DNA of 64,000 nt from Parus major (GCF_001522545.3 NC_031769.1:68996640-69060639); one strand, 5' to 3'. Counted from the stretch's first letter, positions 1 to 12,458 are shown. Notes: generated by a model not told the origin, from the sequence alone. Translations and numbers: made by a program.

Positions 1-2119
1 AGCCATGTGATTTTGTCACTGTGGGATGTTGTGTGGGGTTGACCAAAAGTCCTGCCTGTGTGTGGCGGGAGGACTTCAGGGACTTTCTCCTGCGCATTGC
101 TCAGCTGAGCATGAGGAAGCTGCTCTCTCTTGTTGTGATGCCCTCTGCTTTTCTGTCTGCTTTCATCCTGCCTGACCTTGCCTGTTGTCTCCTTGTACAA
201 CACCACCCACTACCAGAGAGATGGGGCAGCCCAAAATCTGACTGCCTGTTGGAGCAGCGGCAAGATGCTCCCCACCCCTTTTACCTGCTGTGCTTTAGCT
301 GTCTGCATGCTGGGCCTGCCTTGTCCTTTGATCCCCAAGGAAGGGTGTTCATCCACATCCCTAAGGCTTGTACAAGAGCAGGGCTGCACTGAAGACCTGG
401 AGTTGCTCAGATAACCAGCTAGTGGTTTCCATTTCTAGGGCTCAAGCATCATAAAGGTCAGCATTTCTCAATTTGTGAACGCTTGCCTTGGCACCGCTGG
501 TGATATTGCAAACTTTTATGGAATGTGCATCTGAGTGTGTGAGAGGGGAAATGATACTGCCTTCATAAACCAGGGGACACGAGTATTTCTGTGCCACTTC
601 ATAAGGCTGTGGCTGTAACTCTGTCTGGTGTTTGTGCCAGCTTCATTTAGCTGTGCTCAGGTAGCAAATGCAGTGATACTGCCACAGCATCCTCTTGGGA
701 ACACAGCAGAAACCGCAAGGCGCACCCAGGATCCCTGGAGAGGCTGTGCTCTGATTGTCAGCGCATCCTGAAGTCTGTGCTGCACTTCTTATTGCTTTTG
801 CTGCCCCTGCTAGATAAATTAAGCCATCACTGGGAACAATCCTGTCTTTGCAGTGTATAAACATGCCCTGAAATTAGTCTTGTCCTTCTGTTGTGAAAGG
901 CTTCCTGTAGTTCAGAAGGTTAAAAAGTGGATTTTTGTGATTTGAACAAATTGCTCCTAAACTCCCTCTTTACAGATTAAAGACTTTTTTTTTTTTTTTT
1001 TTTCCAGTGGGAGTATTCTGTCCCATTATGTTCTTGGAGCTTGCCTGTGAAAAAACAGCTCTCTAGCTGAGTGCCTCCTAAGCACTATAATTGCAACATC
1101 CTGTCTATCTGAGCCATAGGTTAGCAGAGAGAAGCCTTTCTCTGTGTCTGAGATACAGTTGGTTTGTTGCATCCTGATTTACTAATGAAGCACAACTGAT
1201 GTAGGCGATATCAGAAAGTTCCTCATTTGGAGGCATTGGTATGGGTATCCCCCCCCAGTACATGCTCATGCAATTCTGCAGCAGGACATTTTCAAAAATA
1301 AAACCAAAACATTTGTAGTTTTATGATGGTAGTACTGATAAATTAGCTGTATACTAGTTAAAGACTTTTGTTAATGGGTCAGCTGTTTGCAACATTACTT
1401 CAGTGTCATTAACTTAGAAACCAGTTTTAACCAGTTATAGCAATTGCTTTCATGTAATTTAGGATTTACATAGTCTGAGGAAAAGAAGATTAGGTTAATG
1501 GGGGGGAAAAATAGCTCTGCCTCCTCCCTTCTAATGCTTTTTACTAGCCTAAGCTGAATTTCCAGAGGTAAACTGCTACCTGTAAAGAGGCCCATGGTTT
1601 AGGAGCATGCCACCAAAATGCTAGGTGTGTCCAGAGCAGGTTATGGGCATCCAGAGATTTGGAAGGGGGCAAGCACCTCCTTTACCAGCCTCTGACTCAG
1701 CAGAGTAGTTGTCAGCAGGATGGGACTGATCAGCTCAGGTAGCTGCTAAACAGTTTTGCTCACTCTTGAGTCCATCATGAAGCTCCTAAATCAGCTTTTA
1801 TTTGGTCTAACCAGCAGACAGCTCCCTGCATCAGGAATGGGCAGGTGCTGTTTGTAAGATTCTTTTGTTCTCCAAAAAATGACTCAGGTTTCTCCATTGT
1901 AAAATTGAAGCTCTATTAATGTGAAATTATAAATGCTAGATGTCCTAGTCATGTATTATAATTGTTTTCCAGTAGATTGCAACGTACCTGAGTTTGTGAA
2001 AGCCAAATGCAAGAAATATTATCTTCCTTTAATTTCTTTCTGTGGGTTTTAATAAGCTCTTTTAATAGCTGTGGCCATAAAGAAAGGTCGATGACTTTGC
2101 TGGGTTTTTTTCTTTGCAG
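1..2119 (+). other. PIGN: PIGN intron, 3' part
   Basis: This stretch precedes the first recognised PIGN exon and ends with a pyrimidine-rich tract and the acceptor AG at 2118-2119. I looked for the preceding PIGN exon (the segment around the conserved 'AVQLTTQLSSK' region) and did not find it, so the window opens inside an intron. It holds a 19-base T run at 985-1003 followed by CCAG. That resembles a splice acceptor, but no exon-like frame or donor was recognised after it. Short open frames here match nothing I know. Confidence 0.7.
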
Positions 2120-2162
2120 CCTTTTCCTCATTGTTCTTGTGATTTCAGACATTATGGCTTTG
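2120..2162 (+). CDS. PIGN: PIGN antepenultimate coding exon (43 nt)
   Basis: This exon encodes part of the C-terminal multi-membrane domain of GPI ethanolamine phosphate transferase 1. That ER enzyme adds ethanolamine phosphate to the first mannose of GPI-anchor precursors. The acceptor is tttctttgcAG at 2118-2119 and the donor is GTAAGT at 2163. The first base completes a split serine codon, then 14 codons read LFLIVLVISDIMAL, the same as I recall for the mammalian protein. The exon ends on a codon boundary and joins in frame to the exon at 3863. The residues form the first half of a hydrophobic membrane segment. The catalytic (alkaline-phosphatase-like) domain is encoded upstream, outside the window. 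Identification rests on recalled family sequence plus correct splice sites and phase. Confidence 0.93.
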
Positions 2163-3313
2163 GTAAGTTGTTGTTGCACATTCTCTTCAAATAAGATCAA
2201 GAAGCAGAGAGTTTTCCTAATTCCATCAAGAGAGATCTGAATTTGTTTCAGACTTCAAAGTTTTTCTAACTAGGGCAGAGAATTGGATTGAAATCCTAGC
2301 ATAACTTAGAGATAAAACTCTTCCAATCACTGCTTTTTGAAATTCATGTAATTAATGCTTCTGAAGAAGCAATGCTCTTATAATAATAAGAGACAAAAAT
2401 TAAGTAATAAGTTAACATTTGGAGCTCCTCATGTGCTTTACAATCATATTCCTTGGAAAAAATTAAACAAGAATATCAGTTTTAGCCTTGTGCAGAGTTT
2501 AATTAATTGTTCAGGAATTCTGGACCTTTTACCCACCCTAACGTCTCTTGAAAAAGAGAGGAAGGAGAAATGCTTTACCCACCAGCTCCATTAGACTTGT
2601 CAGAATCCAGATCAGCAACATCCAAGAAGACACTTTGTGCCCTTTGTAATAAGCTGTCAGGAAATGCTATCTTCAGAAAGCCTGCATCCACAAACGAAGG
2701 TAGCCAAAACAACCCAAAGCTGAACAATCCCCCAACACAGTTTTTACAGATTAAAAATATGTTTTCATTGCCCACTCCAGCTGTCTTCAAATTAGCAAGC
2801 AGTGCCACTGGTAAATAGAATCCTTTTCAAATCAGCAGGTAGAGCTGGTGTTGTCACTTTACACATGCTGGTTTTGTTTTGTCCCTTGGAGGAAGCACTC
2901 CTGATCTTATTTCCTAGTACAGTGTGATCTGTAAATATCACCTGATAGGAAAAACAGCAAGTAAAAAACAAATAATTGCTAATTTGTCTGTAGAGTGAGA
3001 AAAGGAGAATGTATGCTTCTGTCAAGTTTCTGTGTGACTAATCTGCTTTTGGGTAACTTCCACAAGAAAAGAAAAGGTATACCAATAAATCACATTCATA
3101 GCATTTCACTAATAAAATCAGTATAATTAAACCAAAAGAAGACTAGAAGTATTTACTGGTGTGTATCAAACCCCAGTATATCCAGGTCTTATATCTCATG
3201 TGTTCTCCGATTTTGTTTTAAGTATTTTGAAACAATTAGCAGGTATGTACTTGATGTACAAAAAGAAAAAGGAAATTACCAAAGAGGTTTGTAGGAGATA
3301 TGCAGAAACTGTC

Positions 3314-3357
3314 AAGAAAAGAGAAAGTAGGCACTAAATGAAGAAAAGAGAAAGTAG
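3314..3357. repeat. Short purine-rich tandem duplication, 27-bp period
   Basis: The 17-mer AAGAAAAGAGAAAGTAG occurs at 3314-3330 and again identically at 3341-3357, so the start-to-start period is 27 bp. It sits inside a PIGN intron. It looks like a local slippage or duplication event with no evident function. Confidence 0.8.
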
Positions 3358-3439
3358 CAGGACAAAAAGAGAACTTGTTTGTAGTCTTGAATCAATGGGG
3401 CCACCAACTAGAATTAGGGGAATTCACTAATAAATAAGT

Positions 3440-3540
3440 ACTCTCTTCTCCCAACATTATTTCCACTTTACAGGTGGAGAACTGCTAGAATTGCCCAAAG
3501 AAATTTGTGTTGAAATTCCATGAAAACTTTTAGGCACTGC
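3440..3540 (+). repeat. Probable MIR-type SINE relic
   Basis: The segment contains 'ttatttccactttacaggtgg' followed by 'gagaactgctagaattgccc'. This parallels the conserved MIR core, which has a CATTTTACAGATG-like stretch followed by GAAACTGAGG and CTTGCCCAAGG-like stretches. It is strongly diverged with no clear boundaries. A chance or other ancient-repeat match is possible. Confidence 0.4.
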
Positions 3541-3862
3541 ATCATTTGGCATGTTATTTCGAACAGTAAGGTGGCTTGGCTTCTCTTATTGAAAAAGTTC
3601 TGGTGTTTCTCTGGTTTTTGCAACCCATGCTAGACAAAACTTAGTCCACCTCTTGATGTTTTTGTTTGGTACCACGTTAAATCTATTTCTGATTCCTAGA
3701 GTATTATTTACTGTAGTCCAAGTGATCATTTCTAGAAAGGTCTTGTTCTTATTCTATGTGAAGAATTAGAAATTTGGAGTAAGGAGCCTAAAAAATTGAG
3801 GTTTCTTTTTCTGTTTCATTGTGCAGTGTTGATGTACTAATCAAAGTTGTTTTATTTCCTAG

Positions 3863-3915
3863 CATTTTTTCTTTTTGGTTAAAGATTATGGAAGCTGGCT
3901 GGATATTGGCACGAG
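3863..3915 (+). CDS. PIGN: PIGN penultimate coding exon (53 nt)
   Basis: Reading from 3863 gives HFFFLVKDYGSWLDIGT plus two bases (AG) of a split serine codon completed by the C at 12054. It follows acceptor AG 3861-3862 and ends at donor GTACAG (3916). The protein sequence matches the extreme C-terminal region of PIGN as I recall it in mammals. It completes one membrane helix (with the preceding exon) and then enters the polar loop KDYGSWLDIGTS before the last helix. Phase is consistent on both sides (0 in, 2 out). The donor is non-canonical after GT (GTACAG rather than GTAAGT) but acceptable. Confidence 0.94.
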
Positions 3916-6900
3916 GTACAGTACCTTTTTTGCTTCCACAGCATTTTTAAAGCTTCATGAGTTCATACTATTTTTTAGTGAGTTTATTTTTTTAGTAAGT
4001 TTACCTACTCATAACTCTTTAAATTTTTTCCAATTACTCTGCTTAATCAAATGCTTCAGGGGTGTTCCACATACTTTAAACACATGTGCATGCATATGTA
4101 TACATATACATACAGCTAAAACTTGTGTATTAAAATCTGTGCCAGAGCAACACAGAGTAAGTAATAAATCCAGCATGACAAGAAATACAGTTAGTAGGAT
4201 TTGTTTGAAAAGTAACTAGACAAATGTATTTTAATTAATGTTTTTAATTTTAATTAGTTGTAATCACTGTTAAAATAACAATTTGTTGAAGTTGTTCATT
4301 TTCTTGTACCTAGTTAAGCTTCCATATACAGTTCACTGTGAATTAGTGAACCTTGTGTAAATATGTTGGTGGCTACCAAAGCCCATCCTCCAAGCTGGGG
4401 AAGAGTTTAGCATTTAAACATAGCAATCACAGCTAAAATAAGAAAATTTGTTTTGTATTATGAGTCATATTAACCTCAGATACAAGGAATACACATTTCA
4501 GATTTACCTTCCCTAGGTTGTGGAAATAGATAAAATGCTGTAATAAGCTTAGCAGGGAATGCGTTGTTACTAATCCAGACAATCTGGTCACTTGACACTG
4601 TTATTTAAACAGGAGCTGAATAGTGGCCCATTGTTAATATTCTGTTTAGTCTATATATACTCTGTGCTTTGCTTTTGTGAGCCCCAATGTTCCCAGCAGC
4701 ATGTGGACACGTGTGCACATGTGTTCTGCCCATTTCCTTTGGAGGTTCCAATTCCTGCTCACTGTTACCTTTTGAAGGTTCCTAGAGGGCAGAGGTACAC
4801 TTAGATCAAACAGGGAAAATGTCGCTTTAGCATTACACTTCCTTGCTATGGTCAGTTTATGGTAAGTCAGAGGGCTTCATCCTTTGGTTTGAATTCCTCT
4901 ACAGATTAATAAGGATATTTAAGCCCTCAGAAAATTTCTGTTCTGTTGGGCAAAAAGTTTTTTGATCTGGAGTTAGCAGAAGAAGTATTAATTGTTACAA
5001 GTATCCAAAAACTTCCTCTCTGATACATGGTCTTCATAGCTGGAGCTTTACAACAGTAATGCATTGCTGGATCTATTTCAGCTGGAAGGTTGCCTTATTC
5101 TGAGGAGTTTAGGAGAGCTCATTATGCACTGCTGTAATTCTGCCTCTCCATGTGTGTGTTTTGATCACTGAAGGAAGGGCTGAAAAAGATCTTTTGAAAG
5201 AGTAATTTGTAATTAATTTTTCACATGGAAAATACATAATGTTCAGGCAGTCTCTATCATTATTTCACTTTTGAATGCTTGACTCTACCACATATGTTAT
5301 TTTATTGTAGTCTCTTTTATATGTTATATTTGTATGTGTGTATATTCACATAAGAAAAATAACTAGGTTGCATAAGAAAGGAAGTAAAGCCATAGGTGGG
5401 GTGCTAAGGGGTCCTTCTTATATCTAGCATGAGCATTATTTTGGCATCAGAATCTCTGAGCAGATTTCTAATGTGTGATCCTCAGTCTTGGCAAAATTAG
5501 CAAGCAACAGCAGATTTTTTTTTTTTTTGGTTTGTTTGTTCCTGAAAGGGAAGATGAGCTTCAACGAGTTTTGGGTGATTCCCAAAACCAGTGGGAGTGA
5601 GATACTACCGTAGCTCTTTCCTGTCCTCCTGTTGCAAGTGCAGTGACAGCTCTGTGGCATTCTCATTGCAGTGTTGTCTGTTGCTGCTTTGACAGCAAGG
5701 TCTGAAAATATCCTGTCAGTTGACATTTTCCATGTTGCCAAAACTTTCCTGAGAATAGGAGCAGTCTTGGGGACAGCTGCTCTCATATTTTTCTTTTTTT
5801 CTTGTCACACGGATAAGAAGAGCATATGAATGTGTCAGCAAAAATATCTGGATTTGTGTTATGTTACTGGTTGCCACATCAGTGAAATCAGAGGTGGAAA
5901 AGCATCAGTTTAATTGCCTGGTGGAAATTAATTCTTCTGAAGTCTCTCAGAGTCCAGTGGTGTATGCACATTTGTAAAGCTTTGATGTGTGTTTCCTTAC
6001 TCATCCTGTTTTGTGGTGATGGGCTTTCCATGGATTTTCTAATCACCACAGTTCAAAAGTTCTGTATGTTCTCTCTCTTACTAAGAATATGCAAGTTGAG
6101 TAGGAGACCCATTAGCCAATACTTTGTTTTTCCAACAGCAAAGTTTCGTGTAGATGAGCTGGCTTTAAATCCCTTGCAATAAAAAGACCTTCATTGTTTT
6201 TTCACCTTGATGTTTTCTTACCTAGTGGGTCTCATTGTTTGGAAGTAAGGTTTGTTTACTGAACTGACATTTGCTATTTTTAAAAATTTCACCCCTAACT
6301 CCTGGCTTTTGTATCATATTCTACTATGCCTTAACCATATGACATGACATTTTACCATGCCTCACATTTGCCTTAACAATACAATGTCTTTATTCTTCCA
6401 GTGGAATTCACCATGTCATATAAGTATTGTCTTTGAAAACAGATTTCTACCTCTTCCACTCTTCCAGTTTGTTAATGAAATGCTAAGTAACAACAGATCC
6501 AACATACAGTCCTGTATTACCACATTCAGCAAATTATCAACGCACCACTGATTCCCTCCTCTCTGTAAATTATCAATTACCATAAATATTTATGGCTTCT
6601 TAGAAAGTTTTAAAGCCCCTTTTCTTAATGGTCATGCCAAAATCAATGTAAGCTTGTCTTTCAGAGAGTGCTTTCCATTGTTCAGATATAATAGCTGGAT
6701 AATAATCTTGTAGTGAATGCAGAACTCAAAGCAGCAGTTTACATCAACTTCTAAGGTCTGCTAACCTTGTCCTCTACTTATATACCTTGAGGTAACCTGA
6801 ATTGCATAATATGCCCCAGAAGAACACACCATTAAATCTCTTAAAAATAATAATATAATTTCCCTAGTGTTTTTGATGTATTAGTGTGTAATACATGATC

Positions 6901-8442
6901 ATGAGAAGCTTTTTTCTGACAGATCCTTTTATTTTTGAGTAACAACCAAATGGAATAGCTAGCTTTTCAGCTTCTTTGTCACCAAAATTATTTCTCTGCA
7001 GCTTAAAAGGTGTGTTTATCTTTATCTGTAGATTTCCAGAAAGAGAGAACCTACTATAAAAAGCCTACTATATCCTTACAGTATATGTACTTTGTAAATA
7101 GTTGTATAACCTGATAATGAAGATAAACCTTAAAGGTTCTTTATATGGCTATTATATAAAGTAGCTTTATATAGACACATAGTATACTATTCCTTCTCTT
7201 TATAGCTGTTGGAAGATAAAGATATGATCTTAACTGTTCTGCAGTTTCAAAGGTCAGGGGACATAAATAAAGCACAAAACTGGGTTTTTTAGGTTTTAAG
7301 AATAACAGAATAGAGTTGGAGTGCTGGGGCTTCTAGGTTGAACTGTTAGAACAAAAGTTTTGTGATTTGTTTTTGGTGAAACTGAGGAGAGAGGGTGTGG
7401 CATCCTGTCTGGAAAAGCAGGAGACTTAAAATTCGTAATCTAAATCTGGGGACTCAGTGTGTGCTTGGGAACAGTTCAAAGAGCATGGCATGTAGAAATA
7501 ATTGTCTCCTGACTCTTTTGAAGAGTGCTCATCCAAGTCCCTGCACAAGTTGTTTTTGTTTTACTTATTTTGTTTCTAGTTTTTTTAATTGCTATGGTGA
7601 CTTACTCCGTCTTCTTGTCTTTCCAGCTTCTAATCAGGTCTGTCATCTTAGGAATTAGCCTGTCTTGGGAGAAAGCCAAGTTTTGGAGCAAGATTGATTC
7701 CCACTGCTTACCACCCTCATTTTTTTAATATCTTAGGTTCTTCTTTGTCTTTGATTCTTCTTGTCTTCTTTTTTTCTCACCAATATACACTGTCACAAAG
7801 CCAGAAGGTGGTAGTACCTCATATGTTCTCCTTGTGGTTCCTTGCCATTGAAACAGGTGTTTTGCACCCTGATGAAAAATTTTCTTACTGCCAGCTTTGC
7901 CTGTTGACATTGATCCATAGATGGGGCACTCACCTTTCCATTGAACAGTGCTACCCTGCTGTAGATCATCCTTGATCCCCCAAACCTGCTACCTTTGCCA
8001 TCTCATCCTTTATAAGCATTGCCTCACTGTGCCCCATTATGCTATTCTCTTTTACCTGTTTAATGGCTTTTCTTCCTTCACATGGATCTAATTTTCCTGG
8101 AGCCTAGAATCTCACAACTCCTCATTAGCTCAGGTTTGACTTCTGATGCAGAAAGCTTGTTTTGAGAATTATCTCCTTCACTGTAACTACAGATCCAGTC
8201 AAGGGTGCAGGTTCTGAATTGTATAGGGATCGAGATTTGACACTGCTGTTGTGGCATATACCTGTTAGAATCTTGTTTTCTTTGCTTAAATACAGCATTA
8301 CCCCAGCCCAAGAAGTAATTTACCAGGCAGAGCTGCCTGCAGGCAGTGCAGTACTGGTTGCTGAGAGCCCCAGAGATGCTGGCTGTTTGTAATTACATGA
8401 CAAGTAGATTGAAATTCTTTTTATTGTGCTCATATATGACAT

Positions 8443-8461
8443 TATATATATATATATATAT
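8443..8461. repeat. (TA)n microsatellite
   Basis: An uninterrupted alternating TA tract of about 19 bp lies in the last PIGN intron. Confidence 0.9.
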
Positions 8462-10036
8462 GTTTGAACAGCTCATATTTTATTAAAGGAGCATAACTAT
8501 GCAGACTTTTGCAGTATAGCAAGGGAGAAGTGTGTGCAGCATTGTCTTCTTTACAAAAGTATGGAGAATCCAGTCCTTCAGCTCACAGGTGGCTAAGCAG
8601 AGTTTGAAGAGACCTTTTTGCTTTGAGAAAGCCTCTCCCTATGCCCAAAACACTGATCACATCTGAAAGATGTGATGAAAGACCCATTTGGGGGATGCAC
8701 AGGAACTCAGATTCCCTGTCTGGGGTTCATGCATGGTCTGTGATGGTCTTGGGGTATCTGTGGCAATAAAGGCAGGGTCTTCATTTGGCTTGTGATTTTC
8801 AGATTTCTCATTCAAGCCTTCTTTGAAAGTTACAAGGAAAGTGGTGTTTGCTGCTTACATGAGAAGTTAGAATTCTGGTGCCAGGTGGGAAGGAAAGCTG
8901 AGGTGTTACCAGTAAGGCAGGAGACACTAAGTGTGCAGCAGTTTATCAGAGTGGCTGTTCTGTAAGAGCCAGCAACCTTATCTACCTGTGGTGAATGTAC
9001 AGTCCCCAAGGGCACATTACGCCATGAAGATAACTGTAGCAAGACTTTCATCTGTCAGGGTGTCCTTTCCCATGGAGAGCCGAAACCAAAGTTGCAAGAC
9101 ACCCAGGTGGTCTTTCAAGGGCAGCTCTTGAGAGAGTTTATCTTTGTTGTTGTAAATGTGCTGTGAACTATGAGGTCCAAAGTGCACTGCCCAGGTGACG
9201 GTAGGCTTTGTGCCTGACTTCATCCTCTCCCTGTGTCTTACACCTTTCCCACAGAAACAGGACAGGAACTTGGTTCTCATAGATATGCTGCTCATTATGC
9301 TCACTGAGATCTGAGCCCTTTTATGATGGTGGATTTTTCTAATTGATTTTTTAAAACTATGTATTTAAGTGAGATATTTGTGAGATGTTTTAGTCAGACC
9401 CAACTGAAACAGAAAAATTTTACAGCATGCATCTGGACTGTTCTTATGTTCTCCTTGGTTGGTCCTTTCGTTGCTGGCACCCTGGCTGTGGAAGAACTTT
9501 TTGGATTACTTTTATTCCCTCACACTGGTTAGTGGCCCAGCTTTGTTTAGAGCTGGTGCTTCTCCACTTCACAGAGCTAAATTGTGCTAGGCTAGCGCCA
9601 GAGTTGTCACAGTCTCAGGGCTGTGAGGATTGATAGTGTCGGCATTATGAGCTTTACTGCTCTTCTGTGGCTAAACTCTCAAACTGAATGAGTCCTCTGG
9701 CAGAAATTCCAAGTCATTAAGCCAGCAAGCATTCCTTGCAATCCTTTTTTGTGACTGAACTCAGACTTCTTCGAGGCTGAAGTTACTCTGTTTGTCCTAA
9801 AGAGCCATTTACTTTGGAATAATAGGTATGTGTGCATCAGGAGGTTTGGGTACCTCTCATGTCAGAGTGCTAGTTTCTTCAGTAGTCCCAGGAAAAACTA
9901 AAGCCACACTGGATGCATAATGGACGTGGGTGCAGCAGTGTTTCTTCTGCAGCTCTAACCTGAAATGTCACTGGTTTTGGAAGATTCCTAGTTTCTGAAT
10001 GACTAGTGGTTTACATTAACCATACTCGATTCAAAT

Positions 10037-11235
10037 CTTACAGAATCACACAATGGTTGAGGTGGGAAGGGACCACTGGAGGTCATTTAGTCCAACTTCT
10101 CTGATCAAGCAGGGTCCCCCAGAACACATTACTCAGGATTGTGCCCAGATGGCTTTTCTCCAAGGGAGGAGACTCCACAGCCTCTCTGGGCAGTCTATTT
10201 CAGTGTTCAGCCACCTGCACAGTGAAGTTATTCCTCATGTTGAGGTGAAACTGCCTGTGCTCCAGTTTTTGCCCATTGCCCCTTTTCCTGTTGCTTAGCA
10301 CCACCAGGATGAGCCTGCATCCATCCTCTTGACACCCTCCCTTCAGATACTTACAGACATGGAAGAAGTCCCTTCTCACTTGTTTCTTCTCAAGACTGAA
10401 CAGGCTCAGCTCTCTCAGCCATCCCTTGTAAGAGAGATGCTCCAGTCTCTTAGTCCCTTGATCATCTTCTTAGCCCTCCACTGGACTTGCTCCAGGAGCT
10501 AGCTCCCTGACTCTCCTATACTGAGGAGCCCAGAACTGGACACAGCACTCCAGATGTGTCTCTGCAGGGCTGAGCAGAGGGGCAGGATCACCTCCCTTGA
10601 CCTCCTGGCAACAATGCTCTTCCTAATGCACCCCAGGATACCTCTGGCCTTCTTGGCCACAAGGACACACTGCTGGCTCATGGACAGCTTGTTGTCCACC
10701 AGGACCCCCACATCCTTCTCCACAGAGCTGCTCTACAGCAGGTCAGCCCCCAGCCTGTCATGGTGCTTGGGATTATTCTTCTCCAGGTGCAGGACCCTGC
10801 ATTTGCCTTTGTTGAATCTCAGGCAGTTCTCTGCCCATCTCTCCAACCTATTGAAGTTGTTCTGAGGGGCTGCACAGCCCTCTGGGGTATCGGCCACTCC
10901 TTCCAGCTTTGTGCCAGCAGTGAACTTGCTGAGGAGGCATCTGCACATGTAGATGTCAGGGTTGACTGAATGGTTTGTAATCCAATTCTCCCACACGAAA
11001 GGGGAGTCTGCCTTCCTCCAGACTTCCTCCCTGATCTCTTGGGTCAGGGATTCTTGAGAGCTAGCCTTGGCAGTGAAGGCTGAAACAAAGAATGCATTCA
11101 ATGTCTCAGTCTTTTCTGCAGCCTCTGTTGCAAGGGTCCCTGCTCCATTCAGTAGCAGGCCTGCATTTTCCATAGTTTTCCTTATGTTAATGGTGTCTTT
11201 GAAGAAGCCCTTCTTGTTATTAGCCAGATTTAATT
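10037..11235 (-). mobile_element. CR1 LINE, truncated and internally deleted, antisense to PIGN
   Basis: On the - strand this reads as a CR1 (chicken repeat 1) non-LTR retrotransposon. The 5' part (about 11235-10970) encodes a broken ORF2 stretch with NNKKGFFKDTINIRKT and LNAFFVSAFTAK, the linker before the reverse transcriptase fingers in CR1 family ORF2. The frame then jumps to the C-terminal reverse transcriptase region: KLEGVADTPEGCA, RLERWAENCLRFNKGKCRVL, then [14 protein letters not shown] and [12 protein letters not shown]. The central polymerase palm, including the catalytic YADD-type motif, is missing. The 3' UTR runs to an ATTCTGTAAG tail near 10037. No target-site duplication was found, as is usual for CR1. 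The element is dead. Confidence 0.93.
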
Positions 11236-12053
11236 CCAAATGGACCTTGAGGACAGAATGCCAAATGCCCTGAATTGAATCTTAGTCTGATCCTGAATAG
11301 CCCATCTGTAACACCAGTGAACCTCAGGTAATAGAATTTGAGCAAGTGGAGAGCAAGCTCGTTGCTTGTTAGCCTTTTAATCATGAGTGGCTTCAGGACA
11401 TTCTAACCCAGAAGCTGTATTTTCATATTGTGTCTATTAGCCACTAGAAATGAACTCCTCTCTTTAATCTCTTTTCATGTGCTACCACAGCAAAGAATAC
11501 CACAGCAGAGAATTCTACAGATTTTAGCACTGTTTAGTGAATAAGTAATGGCGTTTTGGTTTGGTTTTTTGGTTTTTTTCTTAAAGCTCTTTGTCGCTCG
11601 AATAGTATTTTCTCTAGAAAATTGTGCTTCATCTGACATAAATATCTGAGTTGTCTTAATACCAAGGATTGTTTGCCTGATGGGAAGTTCTCTCTAGAAT
11701 CTGATAGCAAATGGAAGTTTTGCAACTGTTTCACTCACATACACTGTGTTATCAGTTTGAATGAAAAGTATATCTGGTGCCTCTTGCTCATCTGGTGTAT
11801 GTTCAGTTCCATTTTCTGTTGTCCCCACTATTTTATTTTGTCTGAAACTTGGGTTTTTACATGACAGTGCTGCTATAATACATGTCTTCTAAGAGCAGTG
11901 TATATAAAATCACATCCTAGGTGAAAAATTGGCCTACTTAAAATGAAAAAAAAAAAATAAAATTCTGAGATTTGTTTATGTTAAGTTTTTTTTCTTTACT
12001 CTGCAAATTTGTATGTTTTTTTCTCACTTTTTTAATCTGTCTCTTCCTTGCAG

Positions 12054-12177
12054 CATCAGCCACTATGTGCTGGTGATGTCACTGACCATATTTATGATGG
12101 TGATGAATGGACTGGCCCAGCTGTTAACTACACAGAGACTTGGACTTCCCAGAAGGACTAAGCACCATTCCACATGA
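12054..12177 (+). CDS. PIGN: PIGN terminal coding exon
   Basis: The exon follows acceptor ccttgcAG (12052-12053). Its first C completes a serine codon split with 3914-3915. It then encodes ISHYVLVMSLTIFMMVMNG and AQLLTTQRLGLPRRTKHHST, ending at TGA 12175-12177 with an immediately following in-frame TAA. The first ~20 residues are the last transmembrane helix of the PIGN C-terminal domain. Everything through NGLAQLLTT matches the family. The short tail is basic and histidine-rich and differs from the mammalian tail I recall; the tail is the least conserved part. Spliced together, the three exons encode about 73 C-terminal residues of a protein that is about 930 residues in mammals. Confidence 0.95.
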
Positions 12178-12458
12178 TAAAGCATCCTCAGGCTTCCTCT
12201 GAACCAACCTTCAGCTCTGGAATGTAAATAAGGGTTAAGGGACTAGAGTGCCAAAAACCCATCCAGCAATCAGAGTGCTGTGTTGAAACAGATTAAATGC
12301 TGTCACATGACTGAAATTTGCATTTGAGGGTTGTCATTTAGATACCAATGGGAATATGGGAATAAAAAAGCCTCTCTTTATTCTTCAAGTGTACATATGT
12401 TCTTGAAAATGAAAACAGCAACAAAATTCTTTTTAAAATAAATAGGCAACTGTCTTTT
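12178..12458 (+). other. PIGN: PIGN 3' UTR
   Basis: This is a short untranslated tail between the stop codon and the likely cleavage site. It contains a second in-frame stop (TAA 12178-12180) and two AATAAA hexamers. An octamer ATTTGCAT at 12316-12323 is probably incidental. The 3' end is placed by the second hexamer plus its downstream element, so the exact cleavage base is inferred. Confidence 0.75.
12361..12366 (+). terminator. PIGN: Proximal poly(A) signal AATAAA
   Basis: A canonical AATAAA lies about 185 bp after the PIGN stop codon. It is followed by 'ctctctttattcttcaagtg' but only a weak G/T-rich element, so it may be a minor proximal site. Confidence 0.5.

Larger units (their letters stand above)
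2163..3862 (+). other. PIGN: PIGN intron
   Basis: This 1.7-kb intron runs from donor GTAAGT (2163) to acceptor tttatttcctAG (3861-3862). It contains a 27-bp period duplication of a purine-rich unit (3314-3357) and a probable MIR-like relic around 3440-3540. I see nothing else in it; its open frames of about 80 codons are unrecognised and probably chance. Confidence 0.85.
3916..12053 (+). other. PIGN: PIGN last intron (8.1 kb)
   Basis: The intron runs from donor GTACAG to the pyrimidine-rich acceptor ttaatctgtctcttccttgcAG (12052-12053). It holds an AT microsatellite (8443-8461), a 1.2-kb CR1 inserted antisense to the gene (10037-11235) and a 12-A run (11946-11957). Several open frames of 70-90 codons occur, but none resembles a known protein or has exon-like boundaries. 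Otherwise I see only AT-rich non-coding DNA. Confidence 0.85.

Noticed and set aside
985..1010. Long T run followed by CCAG resembling a 3' splice site in the first intron
   Set aside because: The following sequence does not encode the preceding PIGN segment and has no matching donor. The T run looks like a simple repeat or a retroposon tail.
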